Assembly (NCBI GenBank): GCA_046330955.1
Contig: JAXLRT010000011.1
Location: 96,361-160,360, forward strand
From: JADJPO01 sp046330955
GTDB lineage: Bacteria > Actinomycetota > Actinomycetes > Actinomycetales > Kineosporiaceae
Length of the DNA stretch: 64,000 nt
Reading direction: 5' to 3'
Shown here one piece after another: positions 1 through 7,093 of the stretch. The notes below the pieces were generated by a model. That model did no database searches. It saw only the letters and a list, made by a program, of their open reading frames with translations, and was not told the DNA's origin. Numbering within the stretch: the first letter of the stretch is position 1; each line of letters begins with the position of its first letter. A program made the position numbers and the translations under genes.

Positions 1-110
1 CCGGGGACAACGTCCGGGCACGCGAAGACATGCCCCAACGGGTCAACTCGTCATTCTGGCATGTGAGGTGCACCCACAGCACATCGAAAGCATCCGTCCG
101 CCCGGGCGAG
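1..110. other. Window edge without a recognisable gene
   Basis: The first 110 bases precede the stop codon of the HhH-GPD gene. I see no coding signature, RNA gene or strong hairpin. A plus-strand frame that opens here is antisense to the repair gene and resembles nothing. Confidence 0.5.
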
Positions 111-695
111 TCATCGGCGCGCGGCCTTGGCCGCCTCCTTCACCGCACGCTTGTGATCACGGACCTTCTGGAGCGAGGTCGCGTCCGTCACGTCGGCCAC
201 CGACCGGTATCCGTCGAGGGCGTAGTCCCCCGCAGCGCGCTCCCACCCCGCCGGCCGGACGCCGAGTTGCTTACCCAGCAGAGCGAGGAAGATCGAGGCC
301 TTCTGCTGGCCGAAACCGGGCAAGGCCTTCAGCCGGGCCAGCAACTCGGCGCCGTCGGCCGCCCCGGACCACAACGCGGCCGCGTCACCGTCGTAGTGCT
401 CGACGATGTGCTGAGCCAGCGCCACCACGCGACCGGCCATGCTGCCGGGGTACCGGTGGACGGCGGGTGGACCCGTCATCAGCGCCACGAACGCCTGCTC
501 GTCCTGGGAGGCCAGCTGCGCCGGATCGAGTCGGTCGACCCCCAGCCGCTCGGCGATCAACGCCGGCCCCGCGAAGGCACGTTCCATCGGGAACTGCTGA
601 TCCAGCAGCATGCCGACCAGGAGCGCGAACGGGTCGCGCGAGAGCAGCTCATCGGCCGCCGGCTCCTGGGCCAGCGCCAACCGCACGGTCGTCAC
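111..695 (-). CDS. HhH-GPD-type base-excision DNA repair protein
   Basis: A 194-residue protein of the helix-hairpin-helix DNA glycosylase fold. The hairpin LPGFGQQKA lies around residues 125-133, preceded by an all-helical N-terminal half (DPFALLVGMLLDQQ) typical of the small actinobacterial HhH-GPD proteins. The family flips damaged bases and cleaves the glycosidic bond in base-excision repair; the substrate of this subgroup is not known to me. The start is GTG at 695, 10 bases after the stop of the universal stress gene on the same strand, so the two probably form one transcript. There is no clear Shine-Dalgarno sequence, which fits translation continuing from the upstream gene. Confidence 0.85.
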   Translation of the reverse strand: MTTVRLALAQEPAADELLSRDPFALLVGMLLDQQFPMERAFAGPALIAERLGVDRLDPAQLASQDEQAFVALMTGPPAVHRYPGSMAGRVVALAQHIVEHYDGDAAALWSGAADGAELLARLKALPGFGQQKASIFLALLGKQLGVRPAGWERAAGDYALDGYRSVADVTDATSLQKVRDHKRAVKEAAKAARR

Positions 696-705
696 GACGC
701 CGCGC

Positions 706-1110
706 TCAGTCGGACTCTGCCTTGACGGCGAGCACGGGACACGGCGCCTCGAGCAGGATCCGCTGGGCGTTCGACCCCAGGATCAACTTGCCCACCGGGG
801 TCCGCCGCCGCAGGCCGATGACGATGAAATCGGCCTTCACCTCGACCGCCACGGCGATCAGGTCCTCGGCCGGGTCCATGCCACGCACCAGTTGGCGCAC
901 CTCGTAACTGACCCCGTCGGCATCGAGCTGGGAGCGGATGTACTCGACATCGCGCTCGTAGCGGACGGCATCGTCGGCATCGAGATCCCGCCCACCTCGA
1001 TTCGAGTTGATCACGACGAGGTCGGTGTTGCGCAGACGGCATTCCCGAGCAGCGTGACGCAGGGCGGCGCGGCCCTCGGGAGTAGCCACATATCCCACGA
1101 CGACAGGCAT
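706..1110 (-). CDS. Universal stress protein, UspA family
   Basis: A single-domain Usp protein of 134 residues. The start MPVVVGYVATPEGRAAL is the usual first strand and helix. The C-terminal half carries the ATP-binding type motif G-x2-R-x-T-x-V-G-K-L-I-L-G-S (about residues 103-117), followed by APCPVLAVK, the standard last strand. Such proteins bind ATP or other nucleotides and accumulate in stress or dormancy. The gene is first in a two-gene unit with the HhH-GPD repair gene and lies 21 bases from the divergent Nudix gene. In mycobacteria several Usp genes belong to the DevR regulon, but I see no DevR box in this short divergent gap. Confidence 0.9.
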   Translation of the reverse strand: MPVVVGYVATPEGRAALRHAARECRLRNTDLVVINSNRGGRDLDADDAVRYERDVEYIRSQLDADGVSYEVRQLVRGMDPAEDLIAVAVEVKADFIVIGLRRRTPVGKLILGSNAQRILLEAPCPVLAVKAESD

Positions 1111-1131
1111 GCTTCAACCTACCGTGAGGTC

Positions 1132-2184
1132 ATGGCACCGCACGACGGCAACGGCTGGGTCGCCTGTCGCTGCGGTCAGGCCCACTGGGGCCGGTTCGGC
1201 GCCGCCGGCCTGCTCCTGCTGGACGACGCCGCACCGATCGGCGACAGCGCCCGCCGAGTGCATCGCGCCCTGATGCAGCTCCGGGCGGATTGGGTGCACC
1301 AGGGCGGCCTCTGGGCGCTGCCGGGGGGCGCCCGGGACAGCCACGAGGACGTGGTCGCCGCGGCACTGCGCGAGGCGGCCGAGGAGGTTGGCGCCGAGCC
1401 GGAACACCTCACCGTCCTGGGCCAGCTCGACGGCGTCGACCACGGCGACTGGAGCTACACCTACGTGGTGGCCCGCACGACCCGGCCGGACCATGTCACG
1501 GTGCGCACCGCGGAGAGCGAGGAGTTGCGCTGGGTCGCCCTGGACGACGTCCCGCAGCTGCCGCTGCACCCTGCCCTGGACGCCGCGTGGCCGGAGCTGT
1601 CACGGGCTCTCGCCCGCCTGACCCGACAGCTCCGGCCCCACGGCGTCGCCGAACCGGGGCCGAGGGAACGCTCGGCCGATCGTTCCCACGCCGATCCTGC
1701 CGACGCCGATCCGGCCGACTCAGCCGGCCTTGGCCGCGCGGAAGCCGGTCTCGAGGTCGGCCAGGATGTCGGCGATGTTCTCGATGCCCACCGAGAGCCG
1801 TACCAGGCCCGGGGTCACCCCGCTGGCAACCTGCTCGTCGGCGCTCAGCTGACTGTGCGTCGTGGACGCCGGGTGGATCACCAGGCTGCGCACGTCGCCG
1901 ATGTTGGCGACGTGGCTGTGCAGCTCGAGGGCGTCCACGAACCGCTTGCCCGCCTCGACACCACCCTTGATCTCGAAGGCCAGCACGGCGCCGGTGCCCT
2001 TCGGCGCGTACTTCTTGCCGCGCTCGTGCCACGGGCTCGACGGCAGCCCGGCGTAGGCCACGGACTCCACCTCGTCACGCTGCTGCAGCCACTCGGCCAC
2101 CGCCGTCGCGTTCTGCACGTGCCGCTCGATCCGCAGGCTGAGGGTCTCGAGACCCTGTGCCAGGAGGAAGGCGTTGAACGGTGA
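1132..2184 (+). CDS. Nudix hydrolase with unusually long 3' reading frame
   Basis: The N-terminal 160 residues form a Nudix domain. The Nudix box runs from GGARDSHEDV through REAAEEVG (G-x5-E-x7-REAxEExG) at about residues 66-88, preceded by LWALPGG. The family hydrolyses nucleoside diphosphates linked to another moiety; the substrate cannot be read from the sequence. Start ATG 1132 has only a close, weak GAGG upstream. The domain ends near base 1620, but this frame has no stop until 2184, so it continues about 465 bases antisense into metY. The tail (residues ~165-350) is Arg/Ala/Gly-rich and looks like the complement of metY, not a domain. Either the protein really has this tail or a small indel has destroyed the stop near 1620-1720. 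Confidence 0.75.
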   Translation: MAPHDGNGWVACRCGQAHWGRFGAAGLLLLDDAAPIGDSARRVHRALMQLRADWVHQGGLWALPGGARDSHEDVVAAALREAAEEVGAEPEHLTVLGQLDGVDHGDWSYTYVVARTTRPDHVTVRTAESEELRWVALDDVPQLPLHPALDAAWPELSRALARLTRQLRPHGVAEPGPRERSADRSHADPADADPADSAGLGRAEAGLEVGQDVGDVLDAHREPYQARGHPAGNLLVGAQLTVRRGRRVDHQAAHVADVGDVAVQLEGVHEPLARLDTTLDLEGQHGAGALRRVLLAALVPRARRQPGVGHGLHLVTLLQPLGHRRRVLHVPLDPQAEGLETLCQEEGVER

Positions 2185-3036
2185 GGCCGCCGGGCCCAGG
2201 TCGCGCAGCAGCTGCACCCGCGCCTTGAGGATGTACGCCAGGTTGGCGCCCAGCGGGCTGCCGACGCCGAGGTCACGGGCGTACACCAGGCCGTGGTAGC
2301 TGGGGTCGGGCTGGTTGTAGTTGGGGAACCGCTCGGGCGAGGCGGCGAAGTCGAAGCTGCCGCCGTCGATGATGGCGCCGCCGATCGCCGTGCCGTGCCC
2401 GCCGAGGTACTTGGTGGTCGAGTGCACGACGATGTCGGCGCCCCACTCCAACGGCCGGATCAGGTACGGCGTGGCCACGGTGTTGTCCACGACCAGCGGC
2501 ACCCCGACCTCGTGCGCCACGCCGGCCACGCCCTCGATGTCGAGGATGTCCTGCTTGGGGTTGGCGATGGTCTCACCGAAGAACGCCTTGGTGTTCGGAC
2601 GAACCGCCCGGCGCCAGGAGTCCAGGTCATCCGGGTCGTCGACGAAGGTGACCTCGATGCCGATCTTCGGGAAGGTGTAGTGGAACAGGTTGTACGTGCC
2701 GCCGTACAGGCTCGGGCTGGCCACGATGTGGTCACCGGCCTCGGCGATGTTCAGCAGGGCCAGGGTCTCGGCGGCCTGACCGCTGGCCACGAAGAGCGCC
2801 CCCACCCCACCCTCGAGGCTGGCCAACCGCTTCTCCACCACGTCGGTGGTGGGGTTCATCAGCCGGGTGTAGATGTTGCCGAACTCCTTGAGCCCGAACA
2901 GGTTCGCCGCGTGGTCGGTGTCGCGGAAGACGTACGACGTCGTCTGGTAGATCGGCAGCGCCCGGGCCCCGGTGGTCGGGTCGGGCTCTTGACCGGCGTG
3001 GATCTGACGTGTTTCGAAGGACCAACCGTTACTCAT
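1720..3036 (-). CDS. metY: O-acetylhomoserine sulfhydrylase (aminocarboxypropyltransferase)
   Basis: A PLP enzyme of the Cys/Met metabolism family, 438 residues. It makes homocysteine from O-acetyl-L-homoserine and sulfide (direct sulfhydrylation). The PLP lysine is K209 in VVHSTTKYLGG. NPTTDVVEKRLASLEGG (61-77) and the cofactor region ASGQAAETLALL (84-95) are typical of MetY rather than cystathionine synthase, as is the length. I chose ATG 3036 because GAGGAG stands 6-8 bases before it. An upstream in-frame start at 3126 would place 30 codons inside the riboswitch. Expression should be controlled by that SAM-IV riboswitch. No metX follows downstream in the window. Confidence 0.95.
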   Translation of the reverse strand: MSNGWSFETRQIHAGQEPDPTTGARALPIYQTTSYVFRDTDHAANLFGLKEFGNIYTRLMNPTTDVVEKRLASLEGGVGALFVASGQAAETLALLNIAEAGDHIVASPSLYGGTYNLFHYTFPKIGIEVTFVDDPDDLDSWRRAVRPNTKAFFGETIANPKQDILDIEGVAGVAHEVGVPLVVDNTVATPYLIRPLEWGADIVVHSTTKYLGGHGTAIGGAIIDGGSFDFAASPERFPNYNQPDPSYHGLVYARDLGVGSPLGANLAYILKARVQLLRDLGPAASPFNAFLLAQGLETLSLRIERHVQNATAVAEWLQQRDEVESVAYAGLPSSPWHERGKKYAPKGTGAVLAFEIKGGVEAGKRFVDALELHSHVANIGDVRSLVIHPASTTHSQLSADEQVASGVTPGLVRLSVGIENIADILADLETGFRAAKAG

Positions 3037-3067
3037 GCCACTACTCCTCGAGCCGTGGGGCCCGTCA

Positions 3068-3187
3068 CCGGGACCCGCGCTTGCCTCCGCCACCTCGGCG
3101 GCCGGCCATGTCATCACCCGGGGCACCCCACCGCGGAGGAGGGTTGCCGGCCAGCGAGCCGGGGCTTGATGCTGGCACTCTTGACCC
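3068..3187 (-). ncRNA. SAM-IV riboswitch
   Basis: Reading the minus strand before metY, the conserved segments of SAM-IV appear in order: GAGTGCCAGC, then CAAGCCCCGGC, GCTGGCCGGCAACCCTCC, then GGGGTGCCCCGGGTGATGAC, and finally CAAGCGCGGGTCCC, which forms the 3' pseudoknot partner. SAM-IV is an actinobacterial S-adenosylmethionine sensor related to SAM-I and usually controls sulfur and methionine genes. The element ends about 32 bases before the metY ATG, so control of translation initiation or early termination is plausible. The assignment rests on recalled consensus, not on a covariance-model search. Confidence 0.88.
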
Positions 3188-3231
3188 GGCGGTAACCCTA
3201 GGGGCGAGGTCGGGATATGGGAAAGCCCGTC

Positions 3232-4317
3232 TCACGATATGAGCGCCCGCCGACGGGTCACCCACGGTGGGGCGATGCAGGAGTTCACCAGGCCGAGCAC
3301 CAGGTGTGACAACCGATGTCGCGGTTGATCCTGCAGTGCCCGCTCGGCCAGCAGCCGGGCCTGCACCGACTCCCCCCGCCACCAGGCCGCCCAGGCCAGG
3401 ACGCCGAGCGCCTCGGCGCGCCGTCCGCGGGGTGCCCGCCGGGCCACCGCTGCCAGCACCCGGCGGCTGCGGTCGAGCAGGTCCTCGTCGGGATCGTGAC
3501 GATTCGCCTCGGCCATCGCCCGCTCCGCCTCCCCCGCCACCATCAGGCGCGCCGACCCGAGACCGTCGTCGCCGGTGGGGGCCGACATGGCGACCAGGAC
3601 GGCGTCCCGGAAGGCCACGTCGTCCAGCCCCCGACACAGGTCGACCAGGTCGGCGGAATCGATCTCGGCGGGAGCGGGTTCGCCCTGCTCGGCGACCAGC
3701 TGCCCCCAGCGCCGTAGCCGATCGAACCGGTCCGGCGTCGGGTCCGGGACCTCGGCGAACAGCTGCTCGGGCAGCGGGTCCCGGGGGACGACGTCGGCCA
3801 CCAGGTCCTCGGCGTTCTCGACCAGTGCGTGCCCTCGGGAGACCAGGTCGGCGGCCACCCGGCCGGCGAAGACCGAGGCCAGCGGGACGCCCTCGGGTGG
3901 GCAACAGGCGGCGTCGCGGCAGAGCCGGGATCGATAGCTGTGATCGTCGACGGTGATCACGTCCAGCACCGCCAGCCGAACCGCGCGGGACGCGCGGCGC
4001 CAGGCCTTCACCAGGGCGTCGGCCGGACGCGTCGAGATCAGCAGGGCGATCGCGGCGTCCTGGCCCTGATCGACCATCAGCCGTGCCAGGTGTTCGAAGG
4101 CCTGCCGCCGATCCCTCACCGGCGGCAGGTCGAGCCGCGCGACCATGCCCACCTGCATCCGCCCCGAGGGCGCCGGACCGGCCCCGTAGCCGGCGGCGGG
4201 GGCGGCACCCGAACGGGCCAGACCGATCACCACCACGCTCTCGCGGGGGCGGAATCCGATGCGGTAGTAGGCGTAGGCGATCAGGTCCGCGGGATCGCCG
4301 GCGACGATGGTGTGCAT
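3232..4317 (-). CDS. DUF4192 domain-containing protein
   Basis: A 361-residue soluble protein of the actinobacterial DUF4192 family, recognised from its start (MHTIVAGDPADLIAYAYYRIGFRPRESVVVIGL) and from the C-terminal LGVLAWAAWWRGESVQARLLAERAL, which reads like a TPR helix pair and is the usual end of this family. No catalytic motif or membrane segment is visible and the function is unknown. Start ATG 4317 has AAGGTGG about 5 bases upstream; the longer frame starting at 4404 lacks this. The gene is followed by the SAM-IV/metY unit in the same orientation. Confidence 0.85.
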   Translation of the reverse strand: MHTIVAGDPADLIAYAYYRIGFRPRESVVVIGLARSGAAPAAGYGAGPAPSGRMQVGMVARLDLPPVRDRRQAFEHLARLMVDQGQDAAIALLISTRPADALVKAWRRASRAVRLAVLDVITVDDHSYRSRLCRDAACCPPEGVPLASVFAGRVAADLVSRGHALVENAEDLVADVVPRDPLPEQLFAEVPDPTPDRFDRLRRWGQLVAEQGEPAPAEIDSADLVDLCRGLDDVAFRDAVLVAMSAPTGDDGLGSARLMVAGEAERAMAEANRHDPDEDLLDRSRRVLAAVARRAPRGRRAEALGVLAWAAWWRGESVQARLLAERALQDQPRHRLSHLVLGLVNSCIAPPWVTRRRALIS

Positions 4318-4452
4318 GCCGCCACCTTGCGGCCCCCGGCAGGGGACGCGCTCGACATGGCCGGTCGGCTGTGGACAGTGGGACGAGAACCCCGTTCTGT
4401 GCACGCAACGACGACGTCGTTGCGAGACGGCGTGAGCCCGATTCAGACCCCG

Positions 4453-4845
4453 TCAGCGCTGGTCCAGCACCTCACCCACGACCACGCGCACCCCGGGCTC
4501 GGCGCCGGGACCGGACGTGGCCCGCTCCCACGCCAGGAAGGTCTCGGTCTCACTCAGCACGACCCCGGCCAACCAGGCGGCGACCAGGGCGTCGTCCCCG
4601 AGACCGAAGATCCACAGGAACGCCTCGGGCATCAGATCGATCGGCGAGACCAGATAGAGCAGGGCGAGCCCGGCGCCCAGCAGGCGGCCGCGGTCCAGGT
4701 GGGGGTACCTGCCGTTCAACCCCATCGAGAGCATCCGCGGGAGGGCTCGGACCCGCTGCCCGACCCCCATACCCGGACCACCCGAGGACCGCAGTGCCCG
4801 GAACAGCGCGGCCCACGCCGCGCGCCGGCGAATGGTGACTGCCAT
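4453..4845 (-). CDS. YkvA family membrane protein (DUF1232)
   Basis: A small protein of 130 residues. The DUF1232 signature is LLYLVSPIDLMPEAFLWIFGLGDDALVAAWLAG at about residues 62-94: a hydrophobic hairpin with the SPIDLxPE turn. YkvA-like proteins are probably membrane-associated and their role is unknown. The N-terminus is basic (TIRRRAAWAALFRALR). The start at 4845 is ATG. The gene stands alone, divergent from the methyltransferase gene across a 247-base gap. Confidence 0.85.
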   Translation of the reverse strand: MAVTIRRRAAWAALFRALRSSGGPGMGVGQRVRALPRMLSMGLNGRYPHLDRGRLLGAGLALLYLVSPIDLMPEAFLWIFGLGDDALVAAWLAGVVLSETETFLAWERATSGPGAEPGVRVVVGEVLDQR

Positions 4846-5024
4846 GAAGGCCTCCCGCTCATCGTCAGCACCTCAACGGGTACGGACCGTGCGGGTGTTC
4901 CCCGCACCGCCCGCATTCACGGCCTCCCCCAGTGTGCACCACGTCACATCCACCCGGCGTATCACCGCCGGGGGTCACGGGGTCCTGTCCGCGGACGTGC
5001 CCGGGGGGAGGACGTCCCACCGGT

Positions 5025-5059
5025 CCGGTGGAGGCCTACCACGGGGAGGCCTCCACCGG
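5025..5059. repeat. Perfect 13-bp inverted repeat before the methyltransferase gene
   Basis: The arms CCGGTGGAGGCCT (5025-5037) and AGGCCTCCACCGG (5047-5059) are exact complements around a 9-base spacer. The repeat ends 33 bases before the GTG start of the spermidine-synthase-like gene. No T-run follows on either strand, so an operator or an RNA hairpin in the leader is more likely than a terminator. Confidence 0.7.
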
Positions 5060-5092
5060 GACCTCGGGCGGATCAGCTGACAGGATGGGCGC

Positions 5093-5998
5093 GTGACCAC
5101 CCGCCGTGTGCTGCCACGTCCGGAGGCCGGAACCCGAGCCGTGACCACCGGGGTGGCCAGCCTGGTCCCCGACACCGACGGTCGCCGCGGCTGGACGCTC
5201 TACGTCAACGGGATGGAATCCAGCCACGTCGACCTGGACGATCCGACCCGGCTCGACTTCGAGTACATCCGCTGGCTGGTCGCCGGCATCGAATCCCTGC
5301 CTGTGGTCTGCCGCCCGGCGCAGGACGCCGACACCTGGCGCATCCTGCACCTGGGCGGCGGGGGCTGCACCCTGCCCCGCTACCTGGCCGCGACCCACGC
5401 CCGGGCCCGCCAGGTCGTCGTCGAGCTGGACCCCGGGGTGCTCGAGTTGACCAAGCAGGCCTTCGGGCTGCGCTCGCGCGCCCGCCTGAGACTGCGCATC
5501 GGCGAGGCCCGAGCCGCGGTCAGCGCCGAACCGGACGCCGGCTGCGACGTGGTGGTGCGCGACGCCTTCATCGGCTCGACCGTGCCGCCGCACCTGATGA
5601 CGCGGCAGTTCGTGGCCGAGGTGGCCCGCGTCCTGCGCCCCGGCGGGATCTACCTGGCCAATCTGGCGGACGGCGAGCTGCTGGCCACCGCGCGCCGGGA
5701 GGTGGCCACGGCGCAGCTGAGCTTCGCCCACGTCGCCCTGGTCGCCGAGCCCGGGCAACTGCGCGGCCGCCGCTACGGCAACGTCGTGATCGCCGCGTCC
5801 CACTCCCCGCTGCCGGTCGAGGGCTGGGCCCGGCGGCTGGCCTCCGACCCGGTGCGCGCGCGGCTGGTGGACGGCGAGGCGGCCCTGGCGTTCGGATCGG
5901 GTCGGCGACCGTTCGAGGACGATGACCTGGAGCCCGGGTGGTTCGAGGCGGATCAGCCCGCCCCCGCCGGCTCCACCACCGTCACCCCGGACGCGTAA
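5093..5998 (+). CDS. Spermidine-synthase-like SAM-dependent methyltransferase
   Basis: A 301-residue Rossmann-fold protein of the polyamine synthase-like group. The glycine-rich SAM loop is ILHLGGGGCTLPRYLA (about 83-98), motif II is VVVELDPGVLELTKQAFG, and the acidic strand after motif III is CDVVVRDAFIGSTVPPHL. The N-terminus resembles the strand region in front of spermidine synthase cores (WTLYVNGMESSHVDLDDPTRLDFEYIRW). No membrane domain is fused to it. Many such actinobacterial proteins are called spermidine synthase, but the true substrate is not known. Start is GTG 5093. The last 46 bases overlap the convergent alcohol dehydrogenase gene. Confidence 0.8.
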   Translation: MTTRRVLPRPEAGTRAVTTGVASLVPDTDGRRGWTLYVNGMESSHVDLDDPTRLDFEYIRWLVAGIESLPVVCRPAQDADTWRILHLGGGGCTLPRYLAATHARARQVVVELDPGVLELTKQAFGLRSRARLRLRIGEARAAVSAEPDAGCDVVVRDAFIGSTVPPHLMTRQFVAEVARVLRPGGIYLANLADGELLATARREVATAQLSFAHVALVAEPGQLRGRRYGNVVIAASHSPLPVEGWARRLASDPVRARLVDGEAALAFGSGRRPFEDDDLEPGWFEADQPAPAGSTTVTPDA

Positions 5999-7080
5999 CC
6001 CGCTGCGGGCGAGCCCATCGCGGCCAGCGCCGCGCCGGCCCGGTCCAGCGAGATCCGGCGGGTGACCAGGTCTGCCGGACGCAGGGTGCCCGAGGCCACC
6101 AGCGACAGCAGCCGGGGATACGACCGCGGCGACATGCCGTGACTGCCCAGCAACTCCAACTCCCCCGCGATGACCAGGTGCATCGGCACCGCCGGCCAGC
6201 CCAGCGCGGGCGGCGTGAGCCCGATCTGCACGTGACGACCCCGCGGGCGCAGCCCGGCCAGGGACGCCACCAGCGGTGCGGCCACCAGACCCCCCCGGTG
6301 TGAACCGACCGAGCCGTCGTCGGGGCCGCTGGTCACCCCGGTGCTGCCGACGGCGTCCACCGAGACCTCGGCGCCGCCCTGGGTCAGCTCACGCACCCGC
6401 CGCCCGATCTCGAGCGGGTCGTCGTCCGGCCGGAGCTGCACGGTGTGCGTGGCACCCACCCGGGCCGCCAGGTCGAGCGCCTCCCGCCGGACGTCGACCG
6501 CCACCACGTGGGCCCCGGTCGCGGCCCCGATCATCACCGCCGACAGGCCGGCGCCGCCACACCCGTGCACCGCCAGCCACTGGCCCGCCCCCAACCGGCC
6601 CACCTCGATCACGGCCCGGAACGCGGTGGCGAAGCGGCAGCCGAGCGCCGCCGCCGAGGCGGCGTCCACCTCGTCGGGCAGCCGCACCAGGTTGACCTCG
6701 GCCGCCTCGACCAGCACGGCGTCGGCGAACGAACCCCAGCGGGTGAAGCCGGGCTGGCTCTGGTGTGGGCAGACCTGATGATCGCCGGCCAGGCAGTGCC
6801 CGCATCGGCCGCACCCGTTCACGAAGGGCGAGGTCACCCGCTCGCCCAGCCGCCAGCCCCGGACGGCGCCACCGACCGCGGCGATCCGGCCGGCGAACTC
6901 GTGACCGGGCACGTGCGGCAGCCGGATGTCGGGATCGTGGCCGAGCCAGCCGTGCCAGTCGCTGCGGCACACCCCGGTCGCCTCGACCGCCACCACCACC
7001 GCGTCGTCCGGGCAGTGCGGCTCGGGCACCTCGCTCACCTCGAGCGGGCCGCCGAAGGACTCGAAGACCACGGCACGCAT
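5953..7080 (-). CDS. Zinc-dependent alcohol dehydrogenase (MDR family)
   Basis: A 375-residue medium-chain dehydrogenase. The catalytic zinc ligands appear to be the Cys in TGVCRSDWH, the His of PGHEFAG and the Cys of LGCRFATAFRA. The structural zinc site is CGRCGHCLAGDHQVC (C-x2-C-x2-C-x7-C). The nucleotide-binding loop is GCGGAGLSAV. It should oxidise or reduce an alcohol/aldehyde pair with NAD(P); the substrate is unknown. About 25 extra residues (VTSGPDDGSVGSHRGG and following) sit after VDAVGST in the cofactor domain, compared with typical relatives. Start is ATG 7080, 13 bases from the stop of the DUF885 gene, so both probably share a transcript. Confidence 0.9.
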   Translation of the reverse strand: MRAVVFESFGGPLEVSEVPEPHCPDDAVVVAVEATGVCRSDWHGWLGHDPDIRLPHVPGHEFAGRIAAVGGAVRGWRLGERVTSPFVNGCGRCGHCLAGDHQVCPHQSQPGFTRWGSFADAVLVEAAEVNLVRLPDEVDAASAAALGCRFATAFRAVIEVGRLGAGQWLAVHGCGGAGLSAVMIGAATGAHVVAVDVRREALDLAARVGATHTVQLRPDDDPLEIGRRVRELTQGGAEVSVDAVGSTGVTSGPDDGSVGSHRGGLVAAPLVASLAGLRPRGRHVQIGLTPPALGWPAVPMHLVIAGELELLGSHGMSPRSYPRLLSLVASGTLRPADLVTRRISLDRAGAALAAMGSPAAGYASGVTVVEPAGAG

Positions 7081-7093
7081 CGCGGCCGCTCCC

